In this document: in pieces, positions 44,486-52,212 of the stretch
How the letters are laid out: each line of letters begins with the position of its first letter
Numbering within the stretch: the first letter of the stretch is position 1
DNA from: Burkholderiales bacterium RIFOXYD12_FULL_59_19
GTDB taxonomy: Bacteria; Pseudomonadota; Gammaproteobacteria; Burkholderiales; Burkholderiaceae_C
Direction: 5' to 3'
Length of the DNA: 52,269 nucleotides
Assembly: GCA_001771065.1 (NCBI GenBank)
Contig: MESQ01000050.1
Span: 22,510 to 74,778 of the forward strand
The notes under the pieces: model-generated
Told to the model about the DNA's origin: nothing
Database searches by the model: none
What the model saw: the letters and a program-made list of their open reading frames with translations, nothing else
Made by a program: the position numbers and the translations under genes

Positions 44486-44938
44486 ATGAAACATCTCATT
44501 TCCACCAAATCACTTGCAGCCGTTGTGTTCGCGCTGGGCGCTCTCGCTGCGGCTTCTTCGGTGTATGCCCGTAGCGACGTGTACTTCTCTATCGGCGTGC
44601 AGGTTCCGGGCATTTACGTGCAGCCGGCACCTATGTATGTACAACCCCGTTTGTTCTATGCGCCCGCACCCGGTTACTACCAGCGCCATGACAACGGTCG
44701 GCACTTCGGCGGGCAGCAGTGGCAACGCCGCGGCCCGTATGGCGACCGCGACCGTGATGGTATCGCCAACATCCACGACTCTGGCAACCCGCGCAATCAG
44801 TTGCGCCAGGCACGCCTGCAAGGTCCTTACGGTGACCTCGACCGCGACGGCATCAGGAACCAGCATGACCGCGATCGTGATGGCGACGGTGTTCGCAACC
44901 GTTACGACCGACGCCCGGACAATCCCGTTCGCAGGTAA
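44486..44938 (+). CDS. Exported protein with Asp-rich (thrombospondin type 3-like) repeats
   Basis: 150 residues: a signal peptide (ALGALAAASSVYARS), a Tyr/Pro/Gln-rich segment (YVQPAPMYVQPRLFYAPAPG), then repeats of the type DRDRDGIANIHD, DLDRDGIRNQHD and DRDGDGVRNRYD that resemble calcium-binding D-x-D-x-D-G loops. It probably sits in the periplasm or outer envelope. ATG follows AAGGAG. Its 3' end overlaps the VanZ-like gene by 37 bp on the other strand. Confidence 0.78.
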   Translation: MKHLISTKSLAAVVFALGALAAASSVYARSDVYFSIGVQVPGIYVQPAPMYVQPRLFYAPAPGYYQRHDNGRHFGGQQWQRRGPYGDRDRDGIANIHDSGNPRNQLRQARLQGPYGDLDRDGIRNQHDRDRDGDGVRNRYDRRPDNPVRR

Positions 44939-45261
44939 AAAGTCCAAGCCGCGTACCCAATCAACACCCCGAAACAATCCGCCACCCAGTCTTGCCAATC
45001 GCCATATCGCCAGCCGCTGAGGTGTTGCGTCACTTCAATGGCGACGCCAAATGCCAACAGACCCAGTACCACCTGGCGTACCAGCCGTGTATGACCCATC
45101 AGCCCGAAGTAGGCCAAGGCTGAAAACCCCAGTGCGTGCTGGGCTTTGTCCCAAAAGTTGAATGCCGATGGAATGTGCTCGACCGGCACGAGTGACAGCC
45201 ACAACGTGGCCAACACCAACGCCCAGAATGCCGTCTTCCAGAGTTTGCTGTCAATCATCAT
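44902..45261 (-). CDS. VanZ-like family membrane protein
   Basis: 119 residues, four helices. FNFWDKAQHALGFSALAYFG and IEVTQHLSGWRYGDWQDWVAD are the VanZ hallmarks (conserved K-x-x-H and D-x-x-A-D). VanZ-like proteins are of unclear function; VanZ itself gives low-level teicoplanin resistance. The ATG overlaps the last codons of the upstream lipoprotein (ATGATGATTGA), so translation is coupled. Confidence 0.85.
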   Translation of the reverse strand: MMIDSKLWKTAFWALVLATLWLSLVPVEHIPSAFNFWDKAQHALGFSALAYFGLMGHTRLVRQVVLGLLAFGVAIEVTQHLSGWRYGDWQDWVADCFGVLIGYAAWTFYLRTGLSGRRS

Positions 45262-45436
45262 CACCATCAGGAAGCACCACATCGGCTACCGCGCCAACCG
45301 TCTTTGCGGCCACTGTGACGCCGGTAGCGACCACCGTGACAGCGGCATCAGCGACAGCCACCACGGCACAGGCCTGAAGGGACATGACGATGCAGGCCGT
45401 GATAACCAATTTGAAGCTGAATATGGGTTGTTGCAT
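45251..45436 (-). CDS. Small lipoprotein
   Basis: 61 residues: a signal sequence with lipobox MSLQAC, followed by VVAVADAAVTVVATGVTVAA, with a regular small-residue pattern that could pack against a membrane, and an acidic end (LPDGDDD). The function is unknown. It overlaps the VanZ-like gene by 11 bp and probably shares its transcript. Confidence 0.7.
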   Translation of the reverse strand: MQQPIFSFKLVITACIVMSLQACAVVAVADAAVTVVATGVTVAAKTVGAVADVVLPDGDDD

Positions 45437-45573
45437 AGGTCTTTGAAAAAAGGTTATGGAGGCAGCGTCAAGCCAGTGCGTTACCGTCACGGTACGGTGG
45501 CGAACAGACCTCTGATGTGATCTGCATGCATCATGCACACGCATATATCTTGAATTATTGGATTGGAAATTTT

Positions 45574-45726
45574 ATGACCCTACATTTTGGTCTGACACCC
45601 CTGATCTCGCTCATCGCCGGGATTCTCATCTTGGTCATGCCCCGGCTCTTGAACTATATCGTGGCGATTTACTTGATCGCAATCGGCTTGATCGGCATTT
45701 TTGGTACTGGAGCAATGCGCATTTAA
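45574..45726 (+). CDS. DUF3096 small membrane protein
   Basis: 50 residues with two helices: TPLISLIAGILILVMPRLLN and YIVAIYLIAIGLIGI. This is the usual full length of DUF3096 proteins, inner-membrane proteins of unknown function. ATG 45574 is chosen because it begins the conserved part. Confidence 0.85.
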   Translation: MTLHFGLTPLISLIAGILILVMPRLLNYIVAIYLIAIGLIGIFGTGAMRI

Positions 45727-45794
45727 CCAGAGTCGCCGTCGCGAATTGTCGGGGCCAAACAACCTGCCTATGGCGAGTGCCGTCAGTGCAGGGC

Positions 45795-46072
45795 CCTGCC
45801 AAGCCATTCAAACGCACACACCAGCTTGAAGCCCTGACCCAAGCGGCTGGGCAGTTCGCGGAGACCGGCAGACTGCCTTACGAGGTGCTGGAGAGCCTGG
45901 AACCTGGCACCAGCATGGGTGGCGCCCGCCCCAAAGTCACGGTCGAGGACGGCCGCCGCCTCTACCTGGCAAAGCTTCCCGAGAAGCAGGACAAGCACGC
46001 CACTGCGGCGACCACACCAAGAACTTCTCTTTCCTGCTGAGCAAAGGCAACGAGTTAAAGGCAACGAGTTAA
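45795..46072 (+). pseudogene. HipA-type kinase remnant (internal deletion and frameshift)
   Basis: In one frame (from about 45822) the translation reads QLEALTQAAGQFAETGRLP then GTSMGGARPKVTVEDGRRLY LAKLPEK, the early HipA motif (G-T-S-x-GGARPK). At about 46010 the register changes and DHTKNFSFLLSKGNEL follows: the much later catalytic HipA motif (D-H-x-K-N). About 100 or more residues between the two motifs are missing. The second part ends in a stop inside a 14-bp tandem repeat. It belongs to a different HipA subfamily from the intact gene at 50830. No hipB partner is seen beside it. Confidence 0.75.
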
Positions 46073-46112
46073 AGGCAACGAGTTAAAGGCAACGAGTTAA
46101 AGGCAACGAGTT
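46043..46112 (+). repeat. Tandem repeat, five copies of 14 bp
   Basis: AAAGGCAACGAGTT is repeated five times without a mismatch. Its first copy covers the last HipA-like codons (S-K-G-N-E-L), so the repeat expanded from the remnant's own coding sequence, probably by slippage. The 14-bp unit breaks the reading frame at each copy. Confidence 0.95.
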
Positions 46113-46452
46113 ATTGACTACTGAAAAAATCGGGAGCAAAATTTCCCCGTGACCGAGTCTTTATCCTCGGTGAAGGAGCCCCATAGATGACCATGGACCA
46201 CATTTACGCTCACATCTGACTGACGGTTTACCGTCATGACGCTTCCCATACTTGAGGAAGCACCTGAAAAGGGTAGGGTTCGTTGCGAATCCTGCCCTTT
46301 TTTATTGTGTCAATCCTCCTGTTAGGCCGACCTGCCGTTCAGTTCCTTTTGGTTGCGGTCGAAGTCGTCAATGCGTGAGCATCAGGCAATATAGCTTGAA
46401 TAACCGACATCGGGCAACAGTGCGTGCATTGAGCATATAAGGCCGCAGCCCG
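46113..46452. other. Structured intergenic region, possible small RNA
   Basis: 340 bp without a supported gene. Hairpins: ACCGAG-N8-CTCGGT (46152-46171), TGACGGT-TT-ACCGTCA (46221-46236), and a T-tailed hairpin at 46267-46304. A 10-codon ORF (46187-46219, GGAG 8 bp before its ATG) lies between the first two. This could be a small RNA or a leader-peptide region; equally, it may be the leftover of a lost gene. Beyond 46313 nothing is recognised. Confidence 0.4.
46267..46304 (+). terminator. Rho-independent terminator
   Basis: AAAAGGG-T-AGG-G-TTCG pairs with CGAA-T-CCT-G-CCCTTTT around TTG, with only two G-T wobbles, followed by a T-run. It ends transcripts coming from the hipA remnant or the structured region. 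Confidence 0.75.
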
Positions 46453-47029
46453 ATGGCGGGCGTTTCAGCCAACCCCAACGACCATGTTCTTCACGAAATC
46501 CAGGACCGTCATCGCTACATCCTCGGCGGCTGCGTGGAAGACCTGTGGCTGGCGGTCTCCACTCTGCTGGAGCTTTTTCCTGTCGTGGCGGGCCAGGTGG
46601 CCTATTCAGGCGTCAGCTTTGGCGGCGGCATCGGGGCGCTTGTTGTGCCGTGGGACGCCCGCGTTGGGCGGGGTGCACCTGCAGGTGCCGACTTTTGGCC
46701 ACCAGGCGCTGCGCCTGACCCTCCCTTGTATCGGCAGCGGTGAGGCGGTTCGTGTCTTTCAGAGCCAGCACGGTTTTCACGTGATCGACACATTGGCCTA
46801 CTACGATGCCGCGAGTGCTGCGCGCCATCTGCGCATACCCGCGCTGGTGGCTGTGGCGTTGTTCGACCCTATTGTGTCACCTCCCGGACAGTTTGCCGTT
46901 TTTAACGCTATCGCAGAGCCGCTCAAACGCTTGTTCGTCTTGCAGACCGGTCATTTTGGCCATGCTGGCCAACAACAGCAGTTATGGGAAATGAAGCGGG
47001 AGCTTGCCAGCTTTTTCATGGAACCCTGA
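46453..47029 (+). pseudogene. Acetylxylan-esterase-like (AXE1 family) hydrolase, truncated and frameshifted
   Basis: The first frame gives DRHRYILGGCVEDLWLAVS and the nucleophile elbow YSGVSFGGGIGAL; a shift between 46666 and 46673 (one extra G in GGGCGGGG) moves into a second frame reading VHLQVPTFGHQALRLTLP, then LRIPALVAVALFDPIVSPPG and TGHFGHAG, with the catalytic Asp and His. This is the AXE1/cephalosporin-deacetylase fold, but the N-terminal third (about 120-130 residues) is missing. It is either a decaying gene or, for the shift alone, a sequencing error. An esterase gene follows 22 bp later. Confidence 0.75.
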
Positions 47030-47051
47030 AGGCCCAAGGAGGTGCCAGCGT

Positions 47052-47780
47052 ATGCATCGCGAGTATCACCGCTGGTACAGCCACCGCTTGCACCGCGATA
47101 TGGAGTTGCTGATGTTCGGCCATGCCGGCGCGAAAGTGATGGTTTTCCCGACTCGCGATGGCAGCTTTCATGAATATGAAGACCTGCGCATCGTCCATAG
47201 CCTGGAGGAGAAAATCAATGCCGGTCAAATGCAACTGTGGTGCCTGGATAGTGTTGCTTCAGAGACTTTTTATTGTTCCTGGCGTCACCCAGCCGACCGC
47301 ATTAGGCGCCACACCCAGTATGAGGAATACATCCTCAACGAGGTGATGCCGCTGATGCAGCAGAAAAACTCTCACGCCTGCACCATTGCCCACGGATGTA
47401 GTTTGGGTGCATTCCTGGCCGCTAATATGGCGTTTCGTCATCCGCAGCACTTTCAGAAACTGGCAGCGTTTTCAGGGCGCTATGACCTGACGTTGAACGT
47501 CGAAGCTTTTTGCGATCTGCTTGGCGGCTATTACGATGAAAACGTCTATTTCCACACCCCTAGCCATTTCCTGGTTAACCTGCAGTGTCATTGGCGTCTG
47601 AAACACCTGCGTCGCATGGACATCGTCATGGCGGTCGGCGCGGATGATCCTTTTTTGCACAACAACAGACAGTTGAGCGACATCCTGCACGACAAAGGTG
47701 TGTGCAACCAACTTCACGTATGGGAGGGCCGCGCCCATCGTGGTCAATACTGGCGGCAAATGGCATCCCTGTACGTGTAG
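47052..47780 (+). CDS. Alpha/beta-hydrolase esterase (esterase D-like)
   Basis: 242 residues. The nucleophile elbow is HGCSLGAFLAA (GxSxG type), with candidate acid and base in VGADDPF and EGRAHRGQYW. The early HRWYSHRLHRDMELLMFGHAG and VFPTRDGSFHEYED fit the COG4947 group of putative esterases. The substrate is unknown. ATG at 47052 follows AAGGAGG at good spacing. It follows the AXE1-like pseudogene closely, so both may once have been one transcript. Confidence 0.85.
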   Translation: MHREYHRWYSHRLHRDMELLMFGHAGAKVMVFPTRDGSFHEYEDLRIVHSLEEKINAGQMQLWCLDSVASETFYCSWRHPADRIRRHTQYEEYILNEVMPLMQQKNSHACTIAHGCSLGAFLAANMAFRHPQHFQKLAAFSGRYDLTLNVEAFCDLLGGYYDENVYFHTPSHFLVNLQCHWRLKHLRRMDIVMAVGADDPFLHNNRQLSDILHDKGVCNQLHVWEGRAHRGQYWRQMASLYV

Positions 47781-47891
47781 TTCCAGTCTGCGCGGCCAAA
47801 CTGGCGTTGCACCAGGCGCTGCACATTCTTGGCGTGGCGCTTCCCGCAAATTGGGTTGAGCGGGTTGCTCCAATGGCAACACTTGGGAAAC

Positions 47892-48614
47892 TCACACATC
47901 TACAGGTGACATAGCTATTCGCAATGAACGCAAATGATAGGTTTGAGAAATCAGTACAAGAGGATAAGTGACCTGCAATAAGTCAGCCAACATGCGCAAT
48001 TCGGCCATGATGCCTTTCAAGTATCCCATTTTCTCGGTTTTCCTCGACTGCGTAACTTGAGGCCAGTTCGTGACGGCAATTGAAAGTCGACGTGCAATGA
48101 TCTGACGATTCATGAACACCTCAATTCCGAAACGTGGTAGCAAATGAATTTCCCCAAGCAAGTTGCTCAGAAGTTCCTTACTGATGACACGTTCACCGGA
48201 AACAAAATCCAAACCGATAGCGCGGAATATCAACAAGCTGTTTTGCCGTAGACTAATGCTGACACGCGCCTCCCCTAACAAAACGGGAGTTGCCAAGGCC
48301 GTAACATGCTCGTGGGTAAGGCCCTTGAGATCAGCATCGAGCAACATGAGTAGTTCGCATTGCGCCATCGCAATACCTGTTGCCATCGCAGAGCTCTTGC
48401 CTTTATTGACCGCATTGGAAATGAGCGTTACTGATGGAAAACGCCTGACAACTTCAACGGTGTTATCGGTAGAGCCGTCGTCCACCACGATTACTTCGTA
48501 CAGTAGTGGATGCGTAGAGGCAACTGCAAGTACATCAGCTATTCTTGGCGCTTCATTGAAAGCACAGATGACGCAGGAAATTCTGTCTGTGATTTCTGGG
48601 ACGGAGGATGTCAT
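47892..48614 (-). CDS. Family 2 glycosyltransferase
   Basis: 240 residues of the GT-A fold. ISCVICAFNEAPRIADVL, VIVVDDGSTDNT and MLLDADLKGL (the D-x-D metal site) define GT2. The C-terminal region ends in a helical segment with no clear second domain. It probably adds a sugar to a lipid or polysaccharide of the envelope. ATG 48614 is preferred; 48635 is an alternative. It lies 238 bp downstream of the GT4 gene on the same strand. Confidence 0.85.
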   Translation of the reverse strand: MTSSVPEITDRISCVICAFNEAPRIADVLAVASTHPLLYEVIVVDDGSTDNTVEVVRRFPSVTLISNAVNKGKSSAMATGIAMAQCELLMLLDADLKGLTHEHVTALATPVLLGEARVSISLRQNSLLIFRAIGLDFVSGERVISKELLSNLLGEIHLLPRFGIEVFMNRQIIARRLSIAVTNWPQVTQSRKTEKMGYLKGIMAELRMLADLLQVTYPLVLISQTYHLRSLRIAMSPVDV

Positions 48615-48852
48615 AGGAAAGTCTCTTGGTGGCATGAATCGCCAACTGACGCGGCAAATTGCTTGCAAGAGTGTAGTCGTGGCGGCAAAGGCGATTTCCT
48701 GTGTGTTGCTGGGAGCGCTGCAAAATGCGCCGTCATGATCAACTGAATCGAACAGGTGCGCAAAGGTATCAGCAGCGATCGGCCGTTGAATACTTTAGTC
48801 GCGAAACCCCAAAGCAGAGGTCATGACCACCAGCCCCATGCATGCAGCCGCG

Positions 48853-50085
48853 TCAGGCGATCTTGGGCGCGGCCGTGTTGGTCGCCGCAAATTGTCGGCC
48901 ATGGCAAACCAGCACCTTGGTCAAGGTCGCAACAAAGCTGTCGAAAACATCATCCCATGACAAATGCGATACGCTGGTTGGCGCGGCCGCGCGCAAGCGA
49001 ACCTGCTTCGGCGCGTCGATAGCCAGCGCAACACAAGCATCGACAAAAGCTGGCTCGTCGTGCGTTACGACCAGCACGCCGTTGTCACCATTGGCAATGA
49101 TCTCCTTGGCCGCAGCGCAGGCATACGACACGACGGCCAGGCCACTGGCGAGCGCCTCTAGAACAACGTTGCCATAGGTTTCTGTCACACTCGGGAATAG
49201 AAACAGGTCGCCGCTGGCGTAATGCGTGGCCAGGTCCTCATTCATGCGTGCGCCTGCAAAACGGGCTTGTGGATAGGACGCCTCCAGCGACTTTCGCAGC
49301 GGACCGTCGCCGACGATAACCAGCTTGGCCGACGGCAATCGCGCCTGGATTGACCGGAAAGCCGACAGCACCAGCCCCAGATTTTTTTCCTTGGCGAGCC
49401 TGCCCACCGAGAGCACTACCGTGTCTTCGGGCTTGACGCCCCAACTGTCGCGCAGCGCTTGGGAACGTCGGTCCGGGTTGAAAAGATCGCTCGACACACC
49501 GCGCGACAACAACGTCAGGTTCGAATACCCCCGCCTTTTCAGTTCCTGCAGGTTTTCCAGTGTCGGAACCATTGTTGCCAGCGTGCGGCTGTGCAGCTTG
49601 CGCAGGTAAGCGTTGATCGGAACCTTGAGCATGCCGATTCCGTAATGCGGCGAATAATTCCGGAAATTAGTATGAAAGGAACTCGTGATCGGCAACTGAA
49701 GCTTGCGCGCTGCTGTCACCGCCGACCAGCCCAATGGACCTTCGGTGGCCACATGCACAATGTCAGGACGCTGTGCACTCCAGAGCTTGGTCAAGCGATT
49801 GCGCGCCGGCAAGCCGAATTGCAGGTCACGGTAGGCTGGTAGGGCCACGCCGTATGACAACACCTGCTCCAGACCTTCACGCGGTAACACCGCGTTTTCA
49901 CCCGATTGACGCGGTCGTATCACCTGCACGGAATGGCCACGCGCCAGCAGTCCGTCAAGAATGCGCCCCAATGTCATCGCCACCCCATTGATTTCGGGTG
50001 GAAAGGTTTCCGTCACCAAAGCGATTCTCAGGCTGGCTTGCCTGGCGGCGAAAGACTCGACAAACAGGTCGTGTGAAGTTTCCAT
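48853..50085 (-). CDS. Family 4 glycosyltransferase (mannosyltransferase type)
   Basis: 410 residues, GT-B fold. N-terminal RIALVTETFPPEINGVAMTL, the central VLSVGRLAKEKNLGLVLSAF, and the C-terminal FPSVTETYGNVVLEALASG (E-x7-E nucleotide-sugar motif) identify GT4, close to alpha-mannosyltransferases (MgtA-like). It may glycosylate an envelope lipid with the GT2 enzyme. ATG 50085 is used; the open frame to 50148 lacks support. Confidence 0.9.
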   Translation of the reverse strand: METSHDLFVESFAARQASLRIALVTETFPPEINGVAMTLGRILDGLLARGHSVQVIRPRQSGENAVLPREGLEQVLSYGVALPAYRDLQFGLPARNRLTKLWSAQRPDIVHVATEGPLGWSAVTAARKLQLPITSSFHTNFRNYSPHYGIGMLKVPINAYLRKLHSRTLATMVPTLENLQELKRRGYSNLTLLSRGVSSDLFNPDRRSQALRDSWGVKPEDTVVLSVGRLAKEKNLGLVLSAFRSIQARLPSAKLVIVGDGPLRKSLEASYPQARFAGARMNEDLATHYASGDLFLFPSVTETYGNVVLEALASGLAVVSYACAAAKEIIANGDNGVLVVTHDEPAFVDACVALAIDAPKQVRLRAAAPTSVSHLSWDDVFDSFVATLTKVLVCHGRQFAATNTAAPKIA

Positions 50086-50165
50086 GGCGGGGAGCTTATG
50101 GTTGAAATATATAAGTACGGTGATACTTTTATTACATTTTGAAATCAAACTATCCTATTTCCCCC

Positions 50166-50318
50166 TTATTCCAGGGACGACTGGATCCAAGTCTTTGGCA
50201 TCGCGCGTAGCCGACTCTGCAACATGAAAATTGCCGTCATCCCGGACGCCTCAATCATGCCGAGAACCGTGATCAGCACAAACTGGCTGATCAGTTGCCC
50301 ATCCCGGAGGTTTTGCAC
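50166..50318 (-). CDS. Candidate small membrane-like ORF
   Basis: 50 codons from GTG, with a hydrophobic segment (ISQFVLITVLGMIEASGMTA) followed by a basic end (QSRLRAMPKTW). There is no clear Shine-Dalgarno, and an in-frame stop lies two codons upstream of the GTG. It may be a small membrane protein, a gene fragment, or chance. Confidence 0.25.
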   Translation of the reverse strand: MQNLRDGQLISQFVLITVLGMIEASGMTAIFMLQSRLRAMPKTWIQSSLE

Positions 50319-50319
50319 G

Positions 50320-50339
50320 TTTTACCCCTGCGGGTAAAA
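50320..50339. terminator. Perfect 8-bp hairpin
   Basis: TTTTACCC-CTGC-GGGTAAAA, just upstream of the small ORF and about 46 bp before the first hip operator. It lacks a long T-run, so termination is uncertain. Confidence 0.35.
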
Positions 50340-50384
50340 GAATTCTTCCTTGGAGGGAAGGGGTGAACCTGTCAATGCGTGAAA

Positions 50385-50400
50385 TTTCGGCATAACGAAA
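50385..50400 (+). promoter_or_regulatory. hip operator 1
   Basis: TTTCG-GCATAA-CGAAA, a palindrome with perfect 5-bp arms. It lies 48 bp before operator 2. Confidence 0.75.
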
Positions 50401-50432
50401 TAAAAGCAAATTAATTACTAAAAAAATTTAAA

Positions 50433-50448
50433 TTTCGATTTAACGAAA
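50433..50448 (+). promoter_or_regulatory. hip operator 2
   Basis: TTTCG-ATTTAA-CGAAA, the same arms, exactly 48 bp from operators 1 and 3. The sequence after it (CTAT) matches that after operator 3. Confidence 0.75.
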
Positions 50449-50480
50449 CTATTTTTAAATATTCTAGTATTCACTTATAA

Positions 50481-50496
50481 TTTCGCTTAAACGAAA
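50481..50496 (+). promoter_or_regulatory. hip operator 3
   Basis: TTTCG-CTTAAA-CGAAA. It ends 2 bp before the hipB ATG and leaves no room for a normal Shine-Dalgarno, so HipB may block translation initiation or the transcript may be leaderless. Confidence 0.75.
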
Positions 50497-50498
50497 CT

Positions 50499-50837
50499 AT
50501 GTCAAGAAAACTCCCATCAATTAGCCCTTTGATACCTCAAGAAATACGCAAGCTTGAGGACCTTGGACAGATTGTGCGCAACCAACGTGCGCAGGTTAGA
50601 TTGCGCATTGATGATGCCGCCGCGCTGTGTTTCGTGTCGAGCGACTTGCTGTCTCGGCTCGAAAACGGAAGGCCCATCACGATGGACAAACTGCTGAAGG
50701 TACTCGACGGGTTGGGGCTGCGGATGCTGGTAGTACCTGCCTGCGATGCAGTTCTTCTGAAGTCCGAGTTGGAGGCCTTGCGCGCAGGCCGCAGGCCATC
50801 AGGCGACCTATCCAACATGAGCGGACGCGATGAATAG
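50499..50837 (+). CDS. hipB: HipB-type antitoxin (XRE-family HTH)
   Basis: 112 residues with a helix-turn-helix (about 23-75, including VRLRIDDAAALCFVSSDLLSRLENGRP). HipB dimers bind the operators upstream and neutralise HipA by holding it in an inactive complex. It is preceded by three palindromes, and its TAG stop lies inside hipA (8-bp overlap). No Shine-Dalgarno is visible. Confidence 0.9.
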   Translation: MSRKLPSISPLIPQEIRKLEDLGQIVRNQRAQVRLRIDDAAALCFVSSDLLSRLENGRPITMDKLLKVLDGLGLRMLVVPACDAVLLKSELEALRAGRRPSGDLSNMSGRDE

Positions 50838-52212
50838 CGCAAACGACTACGCGCTGGACCTATTTGTTGGGCCGGCGTTTGTCGCGCGGCTGGCGTTCGA
50901 TCCGGAGCTAAACAGCTTCAGCCTGACCTACAGCCCAACCTGGGCGGCCGACCGCCATGGTTATGCGCTGTCTCCCCATCTGCCCCTGGACGGCAAGGCT
51001 TCATCGTCAGCTATTCGCCGTTTTCTGGAAAATCTTTTGCCTGAAGGCCGGGCGCTGGACGTGGCTTGCGCGCATTCGAACATCCAAAAGAACAACATTT
51101 TTGGGCTGATCCGATATTTGGGCAACGAAACCACGGGTGCGGTGACCTTTCTGCCGGCCGGTCAGACCCCGCAAGCCTTGAAGCCGCAGTGTCGTGAACT
51201 CATGCATTCGGAACTGCAAGAGCGTATCTGGCGCCGCAACGAGCTGCCCTTTACGGTTTGGGACGGTAGAGTCCGAATGTCTATCGCCGGCTTTCAGGAC
51301 AAGCTGCTGGTGAATCGTGTGGGTGACCGGCTCTTTCTCGTCGACGGTTCTTTGTCGTCTACCCATATTCTCAAACCCGAGCCATTGAACACGGCCCTGC
51401 CGTTCATGGTCGCCAATGAACATTTCTGCATGAAGCTGGCGTCACGCATGAGCGTGCGCAGGTACGGACAAGACCATGTCGCCGAGGTCAATATCTTGCG
51501 TACACCGGACCCGGTGCTGTCTATTCGACGGTTTGACCGCCGCTGGCGTACCGACCAGTTTGTGGCCGGCCCAGACGGCGTGAAGGTGCCAGTGGCCGAG
51601 CGACTGCACATCATTGACGGTTGCCAAGCCACGGACATATCCGTGGCGGCCAAGTACGAGCGCAACCTGGGCAATGGCAAGGATGTCGCGCATATCCGGG
51701 ACGGCGCAAGTTTTGAGCGCTTGTTCGCCACCCGACAGTACCTGGAACAGCCAGCCGTTGGTGTCCGGCGCATGGTCATGTGGGTCGTGACCACCTTGCT
51801 GACCGGAAATAGTGATGCACACGGCAAAAACCTGTCCTTTTACGTGAGTCGCGCGGGACTGCGGGTGGCTGAGCTCTATGACTTGGTGAGCGTGATGCAG
51901 TACGACCCGCAAAAGCTGGAACATGAACTGGCCATGGCATTTGGCGATGAGTTCAAGCTGGAAGGCGTGAAATCGTTTGCCTTGGCTGACTTCTGTGAAC
52001 GTGCCAAGGTCAGCAGGCCTTTTTTTGCCAGAGAACTTGCTGCCTTGTGCGAAATTGCCATCGTCGAGGCGTTAACGCAGAGCGCGGACCCAGTCTACAC
52101 AGGTGAGGAAGTCATGTTGGTCAAAACAATTACCGACTTTGTCGTTCAGCGGGCCAAGCTTTTGCTCAAGCTTGCAAAGGATATTCCGAAATTTAAAAAG
52201 GATGTTTTCTAA
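50830..52212 (+). CDS. hipA: HipA-type serine/threonine kinase toxin
   Basis: 460 residues. HipA kinases phosphorylate glutamyl-tRNA synthetase or other targets and induce dormancy. MSIAGFQDKL (Ser near residue 151, the site matched to HipA autophosphorylation), STHILKPE (nucleotide loop), RFDRRW, and the catalytic NSDAHGKN (Asp near 329) with LYDLVS are intact, so it should be active. It is coupled to hipB by overlapping start and stop. Codon use matches its neighbours, but the AT-rich operator region does not. Confidence 0.92.
   Translation: MNSANDYALDLFVGPAFVARLAFDPELNSFSLTYSPTWAADRHGYALSPHLPLDGKASSSAIRRFLENLLPEGRALDVACAHSNIQKNNIFGLIRYLGNETTGAVTFLPAGQTPQALKPQCRELMHSELQERIWRRNELPFTVWDGRVRMSIAGFQDKLLVNRVGDRLFLVDGSLSSTHILKPEPLNTALPFMVANEHFCMKLASRMSVRRYGQDHVAEVNILRTPDPVLSIRRFDRRWRTDQFVAGPDGVKVPVAERLHIIDGCQATDISVAAKYERNLGNGKDVAHIRDGASFERLFATRQYLEQPAVGVRRMVMWVVTTLLTGNSDAHGKNLSFYVSRAGLRVAELYDLVSVMQYDPQKLEHELAMAFGDEFKLEGVKSFALADFCERAKVSRPFFARELAALCEIAIVEALTQSADPVYTGEEVMLVKTITDFVVQRAKLLLKLAKDIPKFKKDVF

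Larger units (their letters stand above)
50086..50498. other. AT-rich intergenic region between the GT4 gene and hipB
   Basis: 413 bp, far richer in A and T than its surroundings from 50380 on. It holds a palindrome AAGTA-CGGTGA-TACTT (50113-50128) near the GT4 start, a candidate small ORF (50166-50318, minus), a perfect hairpin TTTTACCC-CTGC-GGGTAAAA (50320-50339), and three hipB operators (50385-50496). Confidence 0.55.

Noticed and set aside
46043..46112. CRISPR array
   Set aside because: The repeats are adjacent 14-mers with no spacers; this is a simple tandem repeat.
46236..46325. 29-codon cysteine-containing ORF
   Set aside because: It runs through a rho-independent terminator and has no Shine-Dalgarno.
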